64,000 nt of DNA from Acheta domesticus (Eukaryota > Arthropoda > Insecta > Orthoptera > Gryllidae), in contig JAHLJT010004567.1 in NCBI GenBank assembly GCA_031308135.1, forward strand, positions 36,964,389 to 37,028,388. Reading direction: 5' to 3'. Position numbers and translations under genes: made by a program. The notes below the pieces were generated by a model, which ran no database searches, was not told the origin of the DNA, and worked only from the letters and a program-made list of their open reading frames with translations. Positions 50,051-63,035 of the stretch are shown here, piece by piece (within the stretch, counting starts at the first letter, position 1; every line of letters starts with the position of its first letter).

Positions 50051-50930
50051 ATTTCTAAGAGCCAGTACTGAAATTATCGGGCAGTCGCTGATTGCTCGGC
50101 GTTGCCCCGACATTCATCGCGATTTTCTATTAAGCAGCCAAGCCCGCCCTGCATGCTTAGCCCTCTTCTCCGCACGCCCTCATCAGCCCGCTCACCCGTC
50201 CAGCCCCTTCGGCTTTCTCTCCCCCGCTCACCAGTCTCAGCCCGCTCCTTCCACTATTTCCGCTACGCCCATTCCTTCCGCCCTTCTCGCTCCTGGATTC
50301 TTCCGCTCCGTCTGCTCCTTCCGCCCCAGTAGTTCCGCTCGTCCCTCCCAGTTCCCCGTTCTGCTCACTCCACCCGGTCCAGCTGCGTCTCCCCGCGTCA
50401 TCCGGCAACAACGCCTCCCAGATGCATTGCGGATCGCGTTTAATACATTATTGGTAAAGACATTTTGGGGTAAGACTTAATCGTATTGTGCTTTTTTTAT
50501 TCTTGGTCGCTACGAAATTATACGTGACAAGTTTGGGAGCTCTTATTCTTCTTGTACTCAAGTTATTGTGGTACTTTGAGACGTACATACTTTCGCCCTT
50601 ATGTAATTGATTAATATTCATTTTCTTTAAGGAAACAATAGCGGAAGCAATGATGGTACCACTCTGAATCCACAGGGACGGTGGCGGGGTCGATGACAAG
50701 AAGGGTTGGGGAGGCAAAGGGACCGGAGCGAACGCGAGTAATGGCGAGGTGCTGTCGACCTCGATTCGGGTGCGCAGAGGTTATCGGCGCCGCGTCGGGG
50801 AGATCCCACATCGCAAGACCATCCACCCGATTCCACGCAGCCCCTCCCTTTCCCTCTTATCGGTCCCTGGACATTTCGTTTGTCTCGTCTATCGCAGCAG
50901 CCGGCGGGTCTCCGTCTGTCAACACGCTGG
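50051..50930. other. Two pyrimidine- and GC-rich patches
   Basis: 50100-50420 is C/T-rich on the plus strand, with repeated cccgctc and ccttccgc phrases. 50680-50930 is a second GC-rich patch. Frames up to 146 codons are open in several registers and are Ser/Pro/Ala-rich without domains. Confidence 0.5.
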
Positions 50931-51779
50931 GTGTTTACTCACCCAGTTCACAGGTATTGTTTGCAGTAAACCCTTCTTAAGAACACATATTACTATCGGT
51001 CCGTAAACAACTGCTTCTGGTTCGTCGGTGGCGTAACATAAAAGAGGGTTCTTCTTATCATGTTTATTTAATTTTTAAGTTTTCTATCCCTCGTTCCTTT
51101 TTGAGCAGGCAACTGCGATTACTGTGAAACCTGTATTAAGCGACCTCTGTTGCTTCCATGGTTTTCTGAAAAAAGTTTCCTTTAAGGGGAGTGGTTGCGT
51201 GGGGAATGTTACATTTTTACAAAAAGTGATACATTTTACTAGAAATTGGATATTAAGGAAAGTACCTATTTTCACTTAATGAACATTTTTAACGGTTTTT
51301 GGTTTAAGTGCACGAATTAAGAAAAATGAAACTTTTTAGGAAGTACTATTTCACCTTTCCTCTCTATTTTGTCGTAAATGGCTCTTCAGACATATTTAAA
51401 AGCATTTTTAAACAAACAGTCATATTTTCTTCTCTTGGCTAAAAATAAATGTTTTAATCGTTTTCAGATTTATTATTCTCAATATTACTATATACTGTAC
51501 CAGATCTTTCGGGAAGGTAAGGTAAGGAGATTTCTATTAAAATTCAAAGAATTAAACATGAGGTCACTTTCTTATTACCCAAGTGAAACTGAGAAACCTT
51601 ACCCCTTTCCTGGCACCCGCAACTGTGGATCACTGCTTGTAACAACACACACAACATCCAGCTGGACTTTGAAATACTGGGAAATCTTTTGCCAATGGTC
51701 GTCAAAAATGCTTTTTTCCCCCTCGTTTACGGAGAACAGAAAAAGTTATATAATGTTGCAAAAACTCCATGTCGATATT
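50931..51779. other. AT-rich non-coding stretch, nothing recognised
   Basis: A 134-codon plus frame at 51378-51782 has no domain I recognise. It is left uncalled. Confidence 0.4.
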
Positions 51780-52200
51780 TAGACAATAATGCACGTTCTG
51801 GAGATCCCTGACCGGAAGAGATTTTTTCAAAACGTCTGTATGTCTGTCAACAACACTAGCGCCTTAAACTATAAGCACGATTTTGATAACAAAATTTATA
51901 TTTTCCGATCGGCCCAGCTGATGTCGTAAGCTCTTCAAATTGAAATGGACTTCTTAATTTTTGAGAGGAATATCAAACCTCAACGACAGTTCCAATTTTT
52001 TTTCAAAAATTGGCTCCAAATCTCTCTTTTTGTTCGAATAGAGGAATATGTGCTTATAAAAACACGCAGGTCCGATTTTCATTACACTCTGAATTTTCGA
52101 AAATTGCAAAAGGCGATGTTTTCGAACCTTTGGTACACCTTAATATCGAAATTAGAGATTTTTTTCTTATTTTTTTTTCGAATATTAGATTAGATAATTT
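51780..52200 (+). repeat. Diverged dispersed repeat, copy at 52 kb
   Basis: Landmarks in order are cgtctgtatgtctgtcaaca, tttcaaaaattggctccaaa, gttcgaatagaggaatatg, cttataaaaac, gtccgattttcatta and ttttcgaaaattgcaaaagg. The last two also occur on the minus strand at about 40690-40750, and the gaatatg...ttataaa phrase occurs at about 58970. Confidence 0.6.
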
Positions 52201-55200
52201 CTGCTTTTTTTCTTCTTCAAAATATTAATTTATTTGCGGGATTTTGAGTTACTCGTACATACATTATGAGTTACTTCACTTTTCGAGTGATTGTTGAGTT
52301 GTTAGTAAGTTATTAGTTAGAAGATGCAATATAATAATCATACCATTACCTCTGATACGAGTGTTATGAACGAATGAATTTTCAATATAAGCTAATAAAT
52401 AATGATAAACAATATTTTCACGTTTGGTAGGAAAATTCTGTTTTATCCCGTTTATACGAAACATACGCCACATGTCATAACCAGTAGATAATACTAATTG
52501 TTGTTGGTTCTTGAAACCACTAGGAATGTAGAGGGAGCTACTTCCTCTCCATAAATAATCTGTATTTCACCCACAACGTCGAATACCATTTTTTAGGCTC
52601 TAACGTCTCTATAATGAACGAAAACTACCAGAATACACAAGTCGCATGCCGAGAGAGCACTGGGGTAACATTTTTTTATTTCATTACTTTTGTCTGTAGA
52701 GTTCCTTAGAACCGAAATGAAAACTGACAAACGTTCAAACGTTTCCATCTCTATTTTTAAAATGAAATATTGTTCTTTTTTGTTTATAAAAGTAAAAGAT
52801 TTTTAAAAACTCGAGTTTTCAAAGTTAATGAAAATACAAAACTTTCAGAAGTGCTGTGTAATAATGCATACTAGATCATTATTTTCTCCCCTTTTTTGTT
52901 AAAATTCACTCAAATTAGAGAAGCACATGTGACTTCTGGCAACCAATTGACAATGTCCACACGAAAGGAAAGATTTGAGAAGTAGAATTTGCGTTTGGGG
53001 AAGATACATTATTTGTTCAGTTATATTTTTAATTGTTTTATTATATCTTTATATAAAAATGCTAATATTCCGAAAACATGCAAGCTGATTTTAATTAAAT
53101 GTAAGATAATTCTAATAACATGTGTGTTAAATAGCAATGTCCGTAAGAGCACATAATATTTTATTAATGTGTGCAAAAACAACTTCTTTTCGAGAAAAAA
53201 ATAACTTCAAATTTTCAAGAAAAACAATTTTTAATAAAAATTCTAATTAATATATGATTAGTAAGGTCAAACAAATGTAGAATGCAATACCAAAATTATA
53301 CACGTCTACATACGGTGGGGATAAAATACCTTTTCTGTGTAATCTGTACTATACAAAATTGTGTTAGTGTATTTTCAATCCCAAACCTAGAACCCCTGGT
53401 GCAAGTTCAGCCATGCATGGTACACATACGAGAATCAAAAAATACCGGGAGGGTAAGACCACATGAATGAGAGTGAGATGGGAGTGTCGTACAAGTAAAG
53501 CCTGGGTAGGCAACCCGCCATCCATTAATGCTTCACTACTTAGCAACGATGCTCGTAAAACCCAACGAAAGAAGTGGACGGTGCATGGCGTCCATGCAAG
53601 GCTGCGCTGTTGGAGCGAGACGCGGCAGGGAAGACGGACTGACCTGTCTAATACAAGACTGTTAAATAAATTACTCTGGCATCACCGGATTATCAGCTGG
53701 TACATACACATAAACGCACAATTTGAAAGCCACGATGAGAGTGAAAAGTGGAGTTTACATAAAACGCGGGGCCGTTGAGTGGTAATAAGCACAAAAATGA
53801 TCACACGTTTCCTGCAGGAAATATACAAATTTGAAAAAATATGCTAATCGATCCCGCAATTATTACGTTAAGAAAGTTTTTGAAACAACCATCGAAATGA
53901 TGTTCGAGAATTTGCCTTCTTCTTAGACGTACATTGCACTAGAATATACAATTAAATACTCGTAGTTTCTCGAAACAAAACTATATCTTAATTTCCTCGA
54001 GTAACATATCGTAAGTTCCTAATGATATTGAAGCAAAATAAAAGGTACAAAATTAATTGTTCCTCAAGACGTGCCAACATAATTCATCAAATATTAGCGC
54101 TTACTTACCAAAAGTGCATACATTCTGCCCAATATATGCAAAATAATAATATGATGTGTACAAAAATATTTTATTCGAAGTGATTTTTAGGCGTAATTCA
54201 GTAAAATTTAATATAATTTTTATTGTACAGTGAATATGATTAAGAACTTCACATATTACTTTTACAAACAAGTTGCACATTTTTCTTCTTTCCCAAAACT
54301 ACTTGTAAGAAATTCATAAGAATGATCTACACAGTCTTAATACCAATTAATTGGCAATACACTAGCTTCTTCAGGAGAAATTAGTATCGAACTAATGATT
54401 ATAATTTTCCCCATCGCATTCCAAAATGGTTTATTCAATTTTAGAAACATTAACTTCTAACAAACGAATATTCACGAGTGCTTTTAATAGGTTTTGCATT
54501 CCTATAAACCCAGTTTCATTGCTTCTATTGTGAAATTATCGTCTTCAAAGAATCCTGATTCTCCAAACGAAAGGGAGGAGTTGGGCAACCTCGAGGACAT
54601 ATCGCACGATGTCAACCCGTTATCAATAACATCTCAGACATCTGATGCTTGACCTGCATTTAAACCGGCTTTCGCAATGACAGCTTTTGAGATAAGAATT
54701 TCACAGAGATTTAAGATGCCCGTAATTTATTCCCGTGATTCTTTCTTGCGATGAAATTCCTTTCATATTCACCTAAGATTATGTGGAACATCGCTATTGT
54801 TTTCTGTGGTTGCTGTAAGAATCTAAACGTTTTGGTACACCAAACCGAAACTGTTAAAAATCGTTCGAATAGCGAGACAAAAACTGATTTTTTTTATTAA
54901 AATGCATTGCTGGAAAAATGAGTGTCTAAATTTTGTTCCAGTTCTTTCTCGCGCCTTTTTATTCACGTTGCATTCATGTTTCCAGGCAACATAAACATTA
55001 TTCACAACATTCCTAGTGTAGAAAACAGATGTCTGAGTTTTCAGAGGGGTTTTCCAGTATCTACCCCTAAAAAATGTTAATTAATGACTCACAAAAGAGA
55101 CACTTTTCTTTTTAACTCTTCAAAATTATGCCCCATAACTTCCGTTAAAAATAAACAAATTTTTAGACACTTTGGAAAGATAGTTTTTACATAATTTTGT

Positions 55201-56560
55201 TTGAACTCATCGAAGTTTAGTGTACATATGAATTGATTATCGTGAAAATCCCTCAAGTACCAAAATTGAAATTTTCCAGGAGAAACAAAAAACCCTCTCA
55301 GAGTTCTTTAATATGATTGAATATTGTATACATCGTATTCTTACATGAATATGATGTATACAAAATAACTTGTGTACACACTTATTTGGGCACATTTTTT
55401 TAAAAACAATTCCAAAGTGACTGTAAAAAAATAGACCGCATAACTTGTGGTGTTTTTATAATATAGAGTGATTAATGCACAGTTATTCATAAGATTTGTC
55501 AGGAAGGGTCAATCTATTTTCGCACAAGTCGCTCGACCATCTCGAAAAAAATTCATATTTTGTACACACATTTCCCTTGGTTTTGGCTGTAAAAATCTTT
55601 AACTTTTTTTATTGTACCTGGTTTACAAATGGCGGCCATTTTTGTTTCACGCCGTGCGCCATTTTTCGCGTTTGCAGACATTTACTCTTTTCGAAATTAC
55701 TCCGCTCTAGGTTGTTCTAGTATTCTAGAATAAAAAGCACTCGATTCAGTATACTCTGGCCGGCAAATATTATTTACCTATCTGAAGAATATTTGCAACC
55801 AACTCTATGTGACGCGAATGAACGAAATTCGATTTTCAGAGAGTAATTTCTCAAAGAAGGAATAGAATCAAAGCCTTAATTTTTTGTGTTTTTACACATA
55901 ACAGTATAGTTACATTTTGTAAAATATCATTGATGTATAATGTATCATTTGAAAATTACATCCTCTTGAAAATTGGAATTTTGGATTTTTTCCAAATTTT
56001 GAACTGTAATATCTCTTTTGGGGGACCAAATACAAATATGAAAATTGCACACATGCTAGACCGCTAACATAGAAAACTTCAGTAAAAATTTCAACTTTTT
56101 GATTTAACTCGAAGTATTTCTTTAAAAACTGAAAACTTACGAAAAAAAAGAGGCTTCATTTCCACATTATGACAAGTAGTAATCACATTATTTTGAAGTT
56201 ATTTAAAACTAAAATCTACAATGATTTAAAATAATTAATTGTACTTTATTATTAATAAACAAAAGTGGCCTAACATATAATTTTCAATATTACGTACTTT
56301 AAAACAAATTTACAACTTGACATCTACGATTGTAATTGAAAATACAGTCATCTTGATTTTAAAAGACGAACGGGTCAAAGAAAATTATTTATAAAATATA
56401 ACAGATAAATAATTTCAGCGTTTTGTTTATTTTTCGAGTTTAAATTTGCCATTCTGCTTACTATTTCTGAACGTTTCTGCAGAGATACGAACAGTAGCAC
56501 CGTATTCCTTAGGTTTTGGAATAAGTGTCAGTTAGGGGGTTTTTACAATAAGCGATTCTT
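52201..56560. other. AT-rich non-coding stretch, nothing recognised
   Basis: Both strands were read for exons of the MFSD11 gene to the right and none was recognised. 55000-56200 resembles the style of the old AT-rich repeats but could not be aligned by eye. Confidence 0.4.
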
Positions 56561-56563
56561 ATA

Positions 56564-56870
56564 GCCTCGCGGGAAGCTCTTGGTCAGCGTGCTCGCTTTC
56601 CTATACGCGGCCCCGGGTTCGATTCTCGGTCGAGGCAAAACTATAGCGTGCGTTTTTTTTTGCTCTGTACCAGTATATGTTGCTGTGTGACGATGAGAAA
56701 ATTCACTTCTCAGGTTGAGAAGACCGGATTACTGAGTGGGGATGTCTACGTGCTAACCACATGTACCCCCTTCCCCTTTATCCACGGCCGCGAGGCAAGG
56801 ATGTAGCCGGTAGGTCAGAGCCTGCTCACGGGCTGTCGCGCCAAGTACATACATACATTGTAGCAGGAAA
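56564..56870 (+). mobile_element. tRNA-derived SINE, third family
   Basis: A 73-nt tRNA-shaped head at 56564-56636 keeps six acceptor pairs (gcctcg with cgaggc), an A box tggtcagcgtg at 56581-56591, a B box ggttcgattct at 56616-56626 and a five-pair T stem. No sensible anticodon arm could be built, and a 230-bp unrelated body follows, ending near acatacatacatt. So it is a SINE head rather than a working tRNA gene. Confidence 0.7.
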
Positions 56871-58769
56871 CGACAATCACACGTGCATGATGCCACAAAG
56901 AAAAATGGAATGAAAATATTCGACGATCCTTTTTGGGGGGGGGAGGCGCTACTGAGACAAATTTGGTGATTCGTTATAAACAAGTAAACGGCTCTGGTTT
57001 TGATCTCATTGCGGATTTGAATCATTATGAATGTTCTTCCAAATTCAATTGCCAAATCCTTCTTTCCTTTCAAGGTGACTTATGACGTAAAGTATCAGCT
57101 TTAAGTTTATTTGAAAATACCTTTTGAACTTCGACTGAAAAGAGGATAAATGTGATAAAAAATTCCTAGAATACACAAAAGTTAAGCATTTTTTTGTTTA
57201 CCCAATAATTATATTCGTCTTCCTGTATACTTATTTCACACATAATTCGGAAGTTTACTATCAAATTTATTACAAATACCGCGAATCTGCAGTAAAAACA
57301 GTATTCGCAGCACAACTGCTTTGATCAAATCAATGACTTTTTCATTCTATGGTTATCGAATTATCTGAAGATGAATTTAATCTCGCATACAAGACTGGAC
57401 GTATGGACCTTAAAATGCTTAGCATCTCAATAACATTCCATTGCAACTCTACAGTCATTAAAAGTTGCCGTGAAGAATGACAGTACACGACAAATAGCAT
57501 ACACTTCAACCATTTCATTCGCGAGAAAAACAATTCTCTTAATTCCTAATCATTAGTTTCCTCTTACAATGTAGTCTCAGATTATTTGTTCTTATTAGTA
57601 ATACACTGAAGAAATATTTTCTTACGTTGAACAAAATTTACTTAAAATTCGTAATGTACTTCTTTTGAAAACTTCAAACCTCATAACAAAATACGAAGTG
57701 TGAGCAATAAATCAAGCATCTACCTAATAAAAATAATAGAATTCAGGGAAAATCATGCTTATTTGTTACATCAAATATGTTATACGATTAAAATATAATT
57801 TATTTAGAAAAATGGGAGGTATTATTCTGGAGGCACCTTTGTGGGGAGGAAACTTATCGGCTACACCACTGCTTAAAAAATAGAATACATAAGAAGAAAC
57901 AATATGATATCGTAATCTTGGTATTGCGGCCAAGTGCCTGCACAATATTCAAAACTAAGATCATCAACGATAATAAATTGTCCATATTAGTTTATTCAAT
58001 TATTCATATTTATTTCAATCATAAAATGTTTGTCTTTAATGATACCTCACTGAAAAAACGTTGAGGCAAACCCAAAAGAGGTTTCTGTATCTCAGCCTAT
58101 GACACTTTATTCACTGCCAAAAACAGTTAAACGTACGTGACATTTGGGAGGAAAGAATACAAAACGTACGACATCAATACATAAATAAATAAGCCACTTA
58201 CCCCAATTTTGGGCAAGGTCCCCCACTTAAATAGGGGGGTGGTTCAAAATTGTAACCGCTTTCAGATGAGCTAGTCCTGGAGAGCTTTTATTTAAAGCCT
58301 ATTATCCACTGTCTATATTATTGACATCAATGGGAAAAACTAAAGAGAAAATGTTGTAGGATGGTCTAACTAAATGAGTGTACTGAAGAGACTTGGAGAA
58401 AGGCTTCTTCTATGGAATTGGAGAAAGAAAACCAACAGAAGGAAAACATTTGCACATTTGCACCAGTATGCCCATAAGTATTGTTTCGTATTTCTAATTT
58501 AACTCTACATGTCGCATGTCCAAAAAGTGATGGAATGCACGAATAACTCGCAAAAAATGATTAAATAAAATGTGGATAAGAGAAAGTTAAACTTTTTAGT
58601 GATAAATTAAATTAAGTTCAGTCCCTCCTATCTCTTTACGAGATTTGAATTTCGAATGGGAACAAACTATTTTAAGAATTTCGAATCTGCGCAACAAAAT
58701 ACGTAACTTTTGTGTGAAAAACTTTTACTTATCCTCTCTGTGCTATGTTTAAGGCTCTTTTACGCTCTA
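56871..58769. other. AT-rich non-coding stretch, nothing recognised
   Basis: A G-run lies near 56933-56943, and small palindromes (ccaattttggg, cccacttaaataggg) near 58203-58240. No gene was recognised. Confidence 0.45.
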
Positions 58770-59060
58770 ACTTCGCACAAGCTTCAGAACGACTGTCACG
58801 GTCAGATTAGAAGTTTTTGAACTGAAACTTGTTAAACACAGGAGTAAGTTTAGTTGTACCGTTCTGGGGACCATTGAGATATTTTTCATCATACTTTACA
58901 AGAAGTCTCTGAAATTTTCAGAAAAATTGTTGCAATTTTTTCCATTTTTTCTCGATTAGAGGGAATGCGTTTATAAATACGGTGTAGCTGCTATGATCAT
59001 AAAAACTTCTGGAATTCTTAAAGTTGTTCAAATATGTTACCTCTCGAATATTAAATCTAG
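58770..59060 (+). repeat. Diverged dispersed repeat, copy at 59 kb
   Basis: This copy shares gtcagattagaagtttttga, ccgttctggggaccattgag, ttttcagaaaaattg, gaatgcgtttataaatacgg and aaacttctggaattct with the copy at 44.9-45.2 kb, in the same order. Confidence 0.65.
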
Positions 59061-59112
59061 AGATATCTTTTTCGAAGAATACAAATTACAATCCAATGTT
59101 TCGAATATGTAT

Positions 59113-59450
59113 GCTGGGCAATTAATAGAACTCTCGGCATCTAAACAAGGATGCCAGAATAAAATTGTATAAAGTAATGACGACACCAATCCTAATGTAT
59201 GGAAACGGAAGTTTGGTCCCCTCGCAAAAAGAAGTCAATAGAATACAAACTGCAGAAATGAGATTCCGCAGAGAAGATTCAGGTTGTTCCATATTAGACA
59301 AAATAAGAAATGAGGGCAACAGCAGAACTGAAGGTCTTTAATATCGGAGAAAGAGTGGCCGAATACGGGAGAAAATTGAAAGAACATGTCCAACAAATGG
59401 AGGAGTATTGCTTGCCAAAAATAATTAGAAGAGAAGGGTAGAAGAAGAAA
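59113..59450 (+). pseudogene. Frameshifted reverse-transcriptase C-terminal relic (LINE)
   Basis: Plus-strand translation gives RIKLYKVMTTPILMYGNGS, then NRIQTAEMRF, then after a +/-1 shift near 59310 AELKVFNIGERVAEYGRK and KEHVQQMEEYCLPK before a stop. This is the typical region after the reverse-transcriptase core in many insect LINE proteins, where the usual sequence has YGSETW. The polymerase core is absent. A (AAT)n tract at 59753-59781 may be its tail, about 300 bp on. Confidence 0.75.
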
Positions 59451-59752
59451 TATTTTTCAACAATTTATCCCTCAATATTAGATCATTAAATGTCATCTAT
59501 TAAAAAAGTGCATAGTCAAGTAAAACTAATAGGAGGAGGAAAAGTTTCGGAAAGCCGCGCTTTCCCACGTGTTTTCTTTCCAATCTTAATAGACGGCGCT
59601 CCAATAGGGTGAAAATCAGATTAGTCTTCACTATAGAGTTAGTGATCTCTACATTCAAAAAAGTGTGTAAACGGAAGGCTCATTAATAATTTTAAAGAAG
59701 AATGTGAAGAATCTACCAACTATGTTAAACTAATTTCTTCTATGAAAAATAC

Positions 59753-59781
59753 AATAATAATAATAATAATAATAATAATAT
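59753..59781. repeat. (AAT)n microsatellite
   Basis: A perfect run of about ten units. It may mark the 3' end of the LINE relic upstream. Confidence 0.9.
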
Positions 59782-61929
59782 GGCAGCAAAAAACAATGAC
59801 CGAGGGAAGTGAAAAGAAATAAAATATGTAATTAGCGTTTACTTAAATTAAGGGAGATGCATTTTACCGTGATACTAGTTCGAAAACATCACAGAAAATG
59901 TTAAATAAAGTAAATAATAAAATTACCGTTAAAATTAACTTTCTGTGCAGTTTGTAATTAATACTTTCAAATTATTTAAATTCAATAAATAAATATCAGT
60001 CTTTGCAGAAATGTCACCCGAGGCGGACCGCCCTCTGCCTCCATCGAAGTAAGCTACTTGTTTTTCCTTTTTTCTAACCAATTGTCACATGTGATCATTT
60101 CGCAAAGTATTGAAACAAAAGTTCGGAAAATGACTATTTAAACGTGATCTATTGAGAAAGCTCGTTTTTACCCATTATCTTGCATTTATCTTCAATATCC
60201 CTGCCTCGCTGTCAAAAACAAACTCTACGCACAACATAATATTCGACAAGCGCACTCTGCATCAACCATATCGTCATAAAAAATTAATTTTCGCATTAAA
60301 TATATCTTCATTTTAATTATTATCGTGTGATCTACTACAAGTTGAAATAAATTCTAAATACAAAAACTACACAGTTTACGCTGTAAAATACGAATTGGCA
60401 ACAAAATATAGTCTGCGGGTTCCCGTTCTAAAGTTTAGTTTTTGCTCGTCCAACTTCAAGGCGAAGGCTGAATTCTAGCATTTCTAGATACCTGTCGTAA
60501 AAATATTTAAATATTATCCTATTGAGCTTTCATTTAAATATTTATGTTGCAAGCTATTCGACCCGTGGGAGAATGAAAAAACTTTCGTAAAATGTCCAAT
60601 GTTTACCAAAAAGTTGACAGCAACTGATACCAACAATTTGCATCTAAGAAAATCTGAAAATGTTTCAGACACATGTTAGGGACTTCATTACCGATTCAAT
60701 CCCAATTTGCAACAAACATTTTATGAATTTCTTTTAGGGATTTGTCTCTGGTGCACATGCGGAGGGAAACGGCATGATTCAACTTTAGCTATATAGATTC
60801 TTCTCTTGATTAATATTAAACCATTTATTCTATTAAAGTTTCCTGTAAATTGCTTCTTTGTTTTTGGAAATTGGAAACGATTTAATTCGCAGTACAAAAA
60901 ATGGTCAGTTTTACAAACAATATAGTTCAAATCTAACTCTTCACTCACGAATATGTTACCTTCCAATTATAAGCCAAAGATCGTTTATTTTAAAAGGGAA
61001 ACTATTCCAAGTTATGGTATCTCAAAAACAACAACAATCGTGCGAATGGACGTATTCATTGCTCCTTAACTTTTTCACCATTAAATGCCTAATTTTTGTT
61101 TTACATAAATAAATTTCGCATCCTAAACCGGAAAGTTTCGACGAAAAATAGAAAGTTTCTTTGAAGCATCAAAAATGTAGTGAAATTGATCCTTTCAAAA
61201 ATATGACACAGGATGGCATCAAATCAATGTTTTAAGAAACATTTTTACTTTATTTCTCCAATATATCTGACCTACTTAAGGTTCAAGTGACCTATATTTT
61301 CGTGCCAATATGTTATCATTGTATCAGACGAGTCAAGTAGGCCAATTATTAACAATCTTGATAGAAAATGGAGCAATTCGGTGAACGAGTCTTGAACTCG
61401 CGCCAACATGCTACGAAGAAACGTTTGAATAAATTCTTGCAGAAATTTAACTACAAAAACAAAGAAAGCATCCGACCTATCGTACTACCACATTTACATT
61501 TGATCCTGGACTATTAAGAAACATGGAGAAAATGCATAATTCTCTTCCATACATTTTTCGTTTAAAAAAGAAAAAAAGAAAAGAAAAGAAAACACCAGTC
61601 AACAGCGAGAAAAGTTTTGGAAACATTAAAGAACACGAGAATTATTTCTCACGTTTTTCACCCTTCTCTTCACTTTCAGATGATTCACTGCTCCAAATAT
61701 ATACTGGTAAATACATAAAAACGAAAAACCATCAATAAAATGTATTAAATATGTATTTTCGAAATTATTTGTGGACGTATTGATTTTTAGAAAAAATCGT
61801 ATGCTGGTTCATTTTGAAAAAACCGCGCTTCCTTCCATTGACTTGTTTCGTTCTTCACAAATTCACAACAAAAAATTCTCATATATTTTTTCATGACTTT
61901 ACATTCAAGTATTCAAATTTGTCGATAAC
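59782..61929. other. AT-rich non-coding stretch, probable MFSD11 intron
   Basis: No exon was recognised. Because the MFSD11 exon to the right splices out at 62024 on the minus strand, this is inferred to be intronic. Confidence 0.45.
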
Positions 61930-61989
61930 TGTTTAGACACCTGTCATTATGACAACTGGCATTCCGCAAAAATGACAGGTACCTAAACA
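61930..61989. other. Inverted repeat able to form a hairpin
   Basis: tgtttagacacctgtcatt (61930-61948) is mirrored by aatgacaggtacctaaaca (61971-61989), pairing at 17 of 19 positions around a 22-nt loop. It lies about 30 bp inside the inferred first intron of MFSD11. Confidence 0.8.
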
Positions 61990-62023
61990 TCGCAAATGTT
62001 CAAAATTTTAGTTATTAACTCAC

Positions 62024-62116
62024 CTCTATGTTGCCCATGGTCTGGAATGCCGTAAAAACAAACATGAACCCAAATCCTAAAACGATTACATTCATAAACT
62101 TTCTGTCGAGACCCAT
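62024..62116 (-). CDS. MFSD11: MFSD11 (UNC93-like) first coding exon
   Basis: Starting at the ATG on 62116-62114, the exon encodes 31 residues, including DRKFMNVIVLGFGFMFVFTA and ending FQTMGNIE. This matches the N-terminus and first transmembrane helix of MFSD11, an UNC93-like, 12-helix major-facilitator-type membrane protein with no settled substrate. The LGFGFMF.FTAFQT.GN block is its signature. The exon ends GAG with a consensus donor GTGAGT (62023-62018), phase 0. The frame extends upstream in the same register to 62203, but conservation starts at the chosen Met. The remaining exons must lie to the left, yet none was recognised in the window. The neighbouring RhoGAP gene is divergent. 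Confidence 0.88.
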
Positions 62117-63035
62117 CTTGATCGAGCGTGGATTTCCCCGCACACCAGATACACCACTACTACTTGTCTGGAAGCATGTACGCGATAGAAACCATCGCAG
62201 CATCGCGTCGGAGTGTCGTGAGGAAATATCATACCTAAGAGTTTAAACATCAAGATATTCCTTCGCGCCCAGTGCCCAAAGCTCAAAACATTTGACAAAC
62301 AAAAAATAATCTTGGAACAAGAATATACGGACATTTCACAATATCAATTTTATAGAAAGTGCTCTTTGAAAAAAGAGATAGAAAAAGAAAATAACCCTTT
62401 CCAATGATGTTTTAAATTTGTGCAACGTGAAATTGTATTGCACGTTTAAAAATAATAAAACGTTCCTTGCATCTGTTTTACATTACAATTAGAGGTAAAA
62501 CTGATACGATCTACTTTTTCCTTGAAGAATCTGCTGTTATAAGATTTTTTTTACTTACAAAAACAAGCTACGAATCCATTATATACATTACAATATATAT
62601 TATTATACATTTTTCTGGGAAGACGATTTGGAAGCATTGCATAGTGATCATCAATTTTATCCGTATGCTGACCATTTAGGACGAAATTTTAATTCATAAA
62701 TTTCGAAAAATTTATTGTAACAAATGAGTTACGAAATCAGTCTAACCACACTCGCAAAACCTGAGTCCAGCTGTCTATTTCCTGTAAATAATTTCTGCAA
62801 CTATACCCCCAAAATTTCACTTTACCGATAAAGTAATGTTTTGAAAGCGATTCATAATATACTCACATCCTGAAGATCACACAACCTTTTTTTTATGTGT
62901 ACGCAATATTTTTAAAAAAGTATTCACAGCAGCAAATTTATCTTCTAAAGAAGATCTTTGCTATTTTGACAGAAGCATGACTCGCCATCGACCGATTCTC
63001 GATATGGCATGTGATGACACAATCGAGAGAGACTA
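62117..63035. promoter_or_regulatory. Intergenic region between divergent MFSD11 and RhoGAP genes
   Basis: About 0.9 kb separate the MFSD11 start codon and the candidate RhoGAP first exon. The segment just upstream of MFSD11 (62120-62275) is GC-richer, as expected for its 5' UTR and core promoter. At 62997 and 63021 the phrases tctcgat and atcgaga form an inverted pair next to the DRE. No TATA box was convincing. A shared, bidirectional control region is inferred from layout only. Confidence 0.45.

Noticed and set aside
56564..56636. Possible functional tRNA gene
   Set aside because: It has tRNA length, an acceptor stem and a T arm, but no convincing anticodon arm, and a SINE-type body follows directly.
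61380..61420. B-box-like gagttcaagactc on the minus strand
   Set aside because: No matching A box, body or tail could be found, so it is too little to call a SINE.
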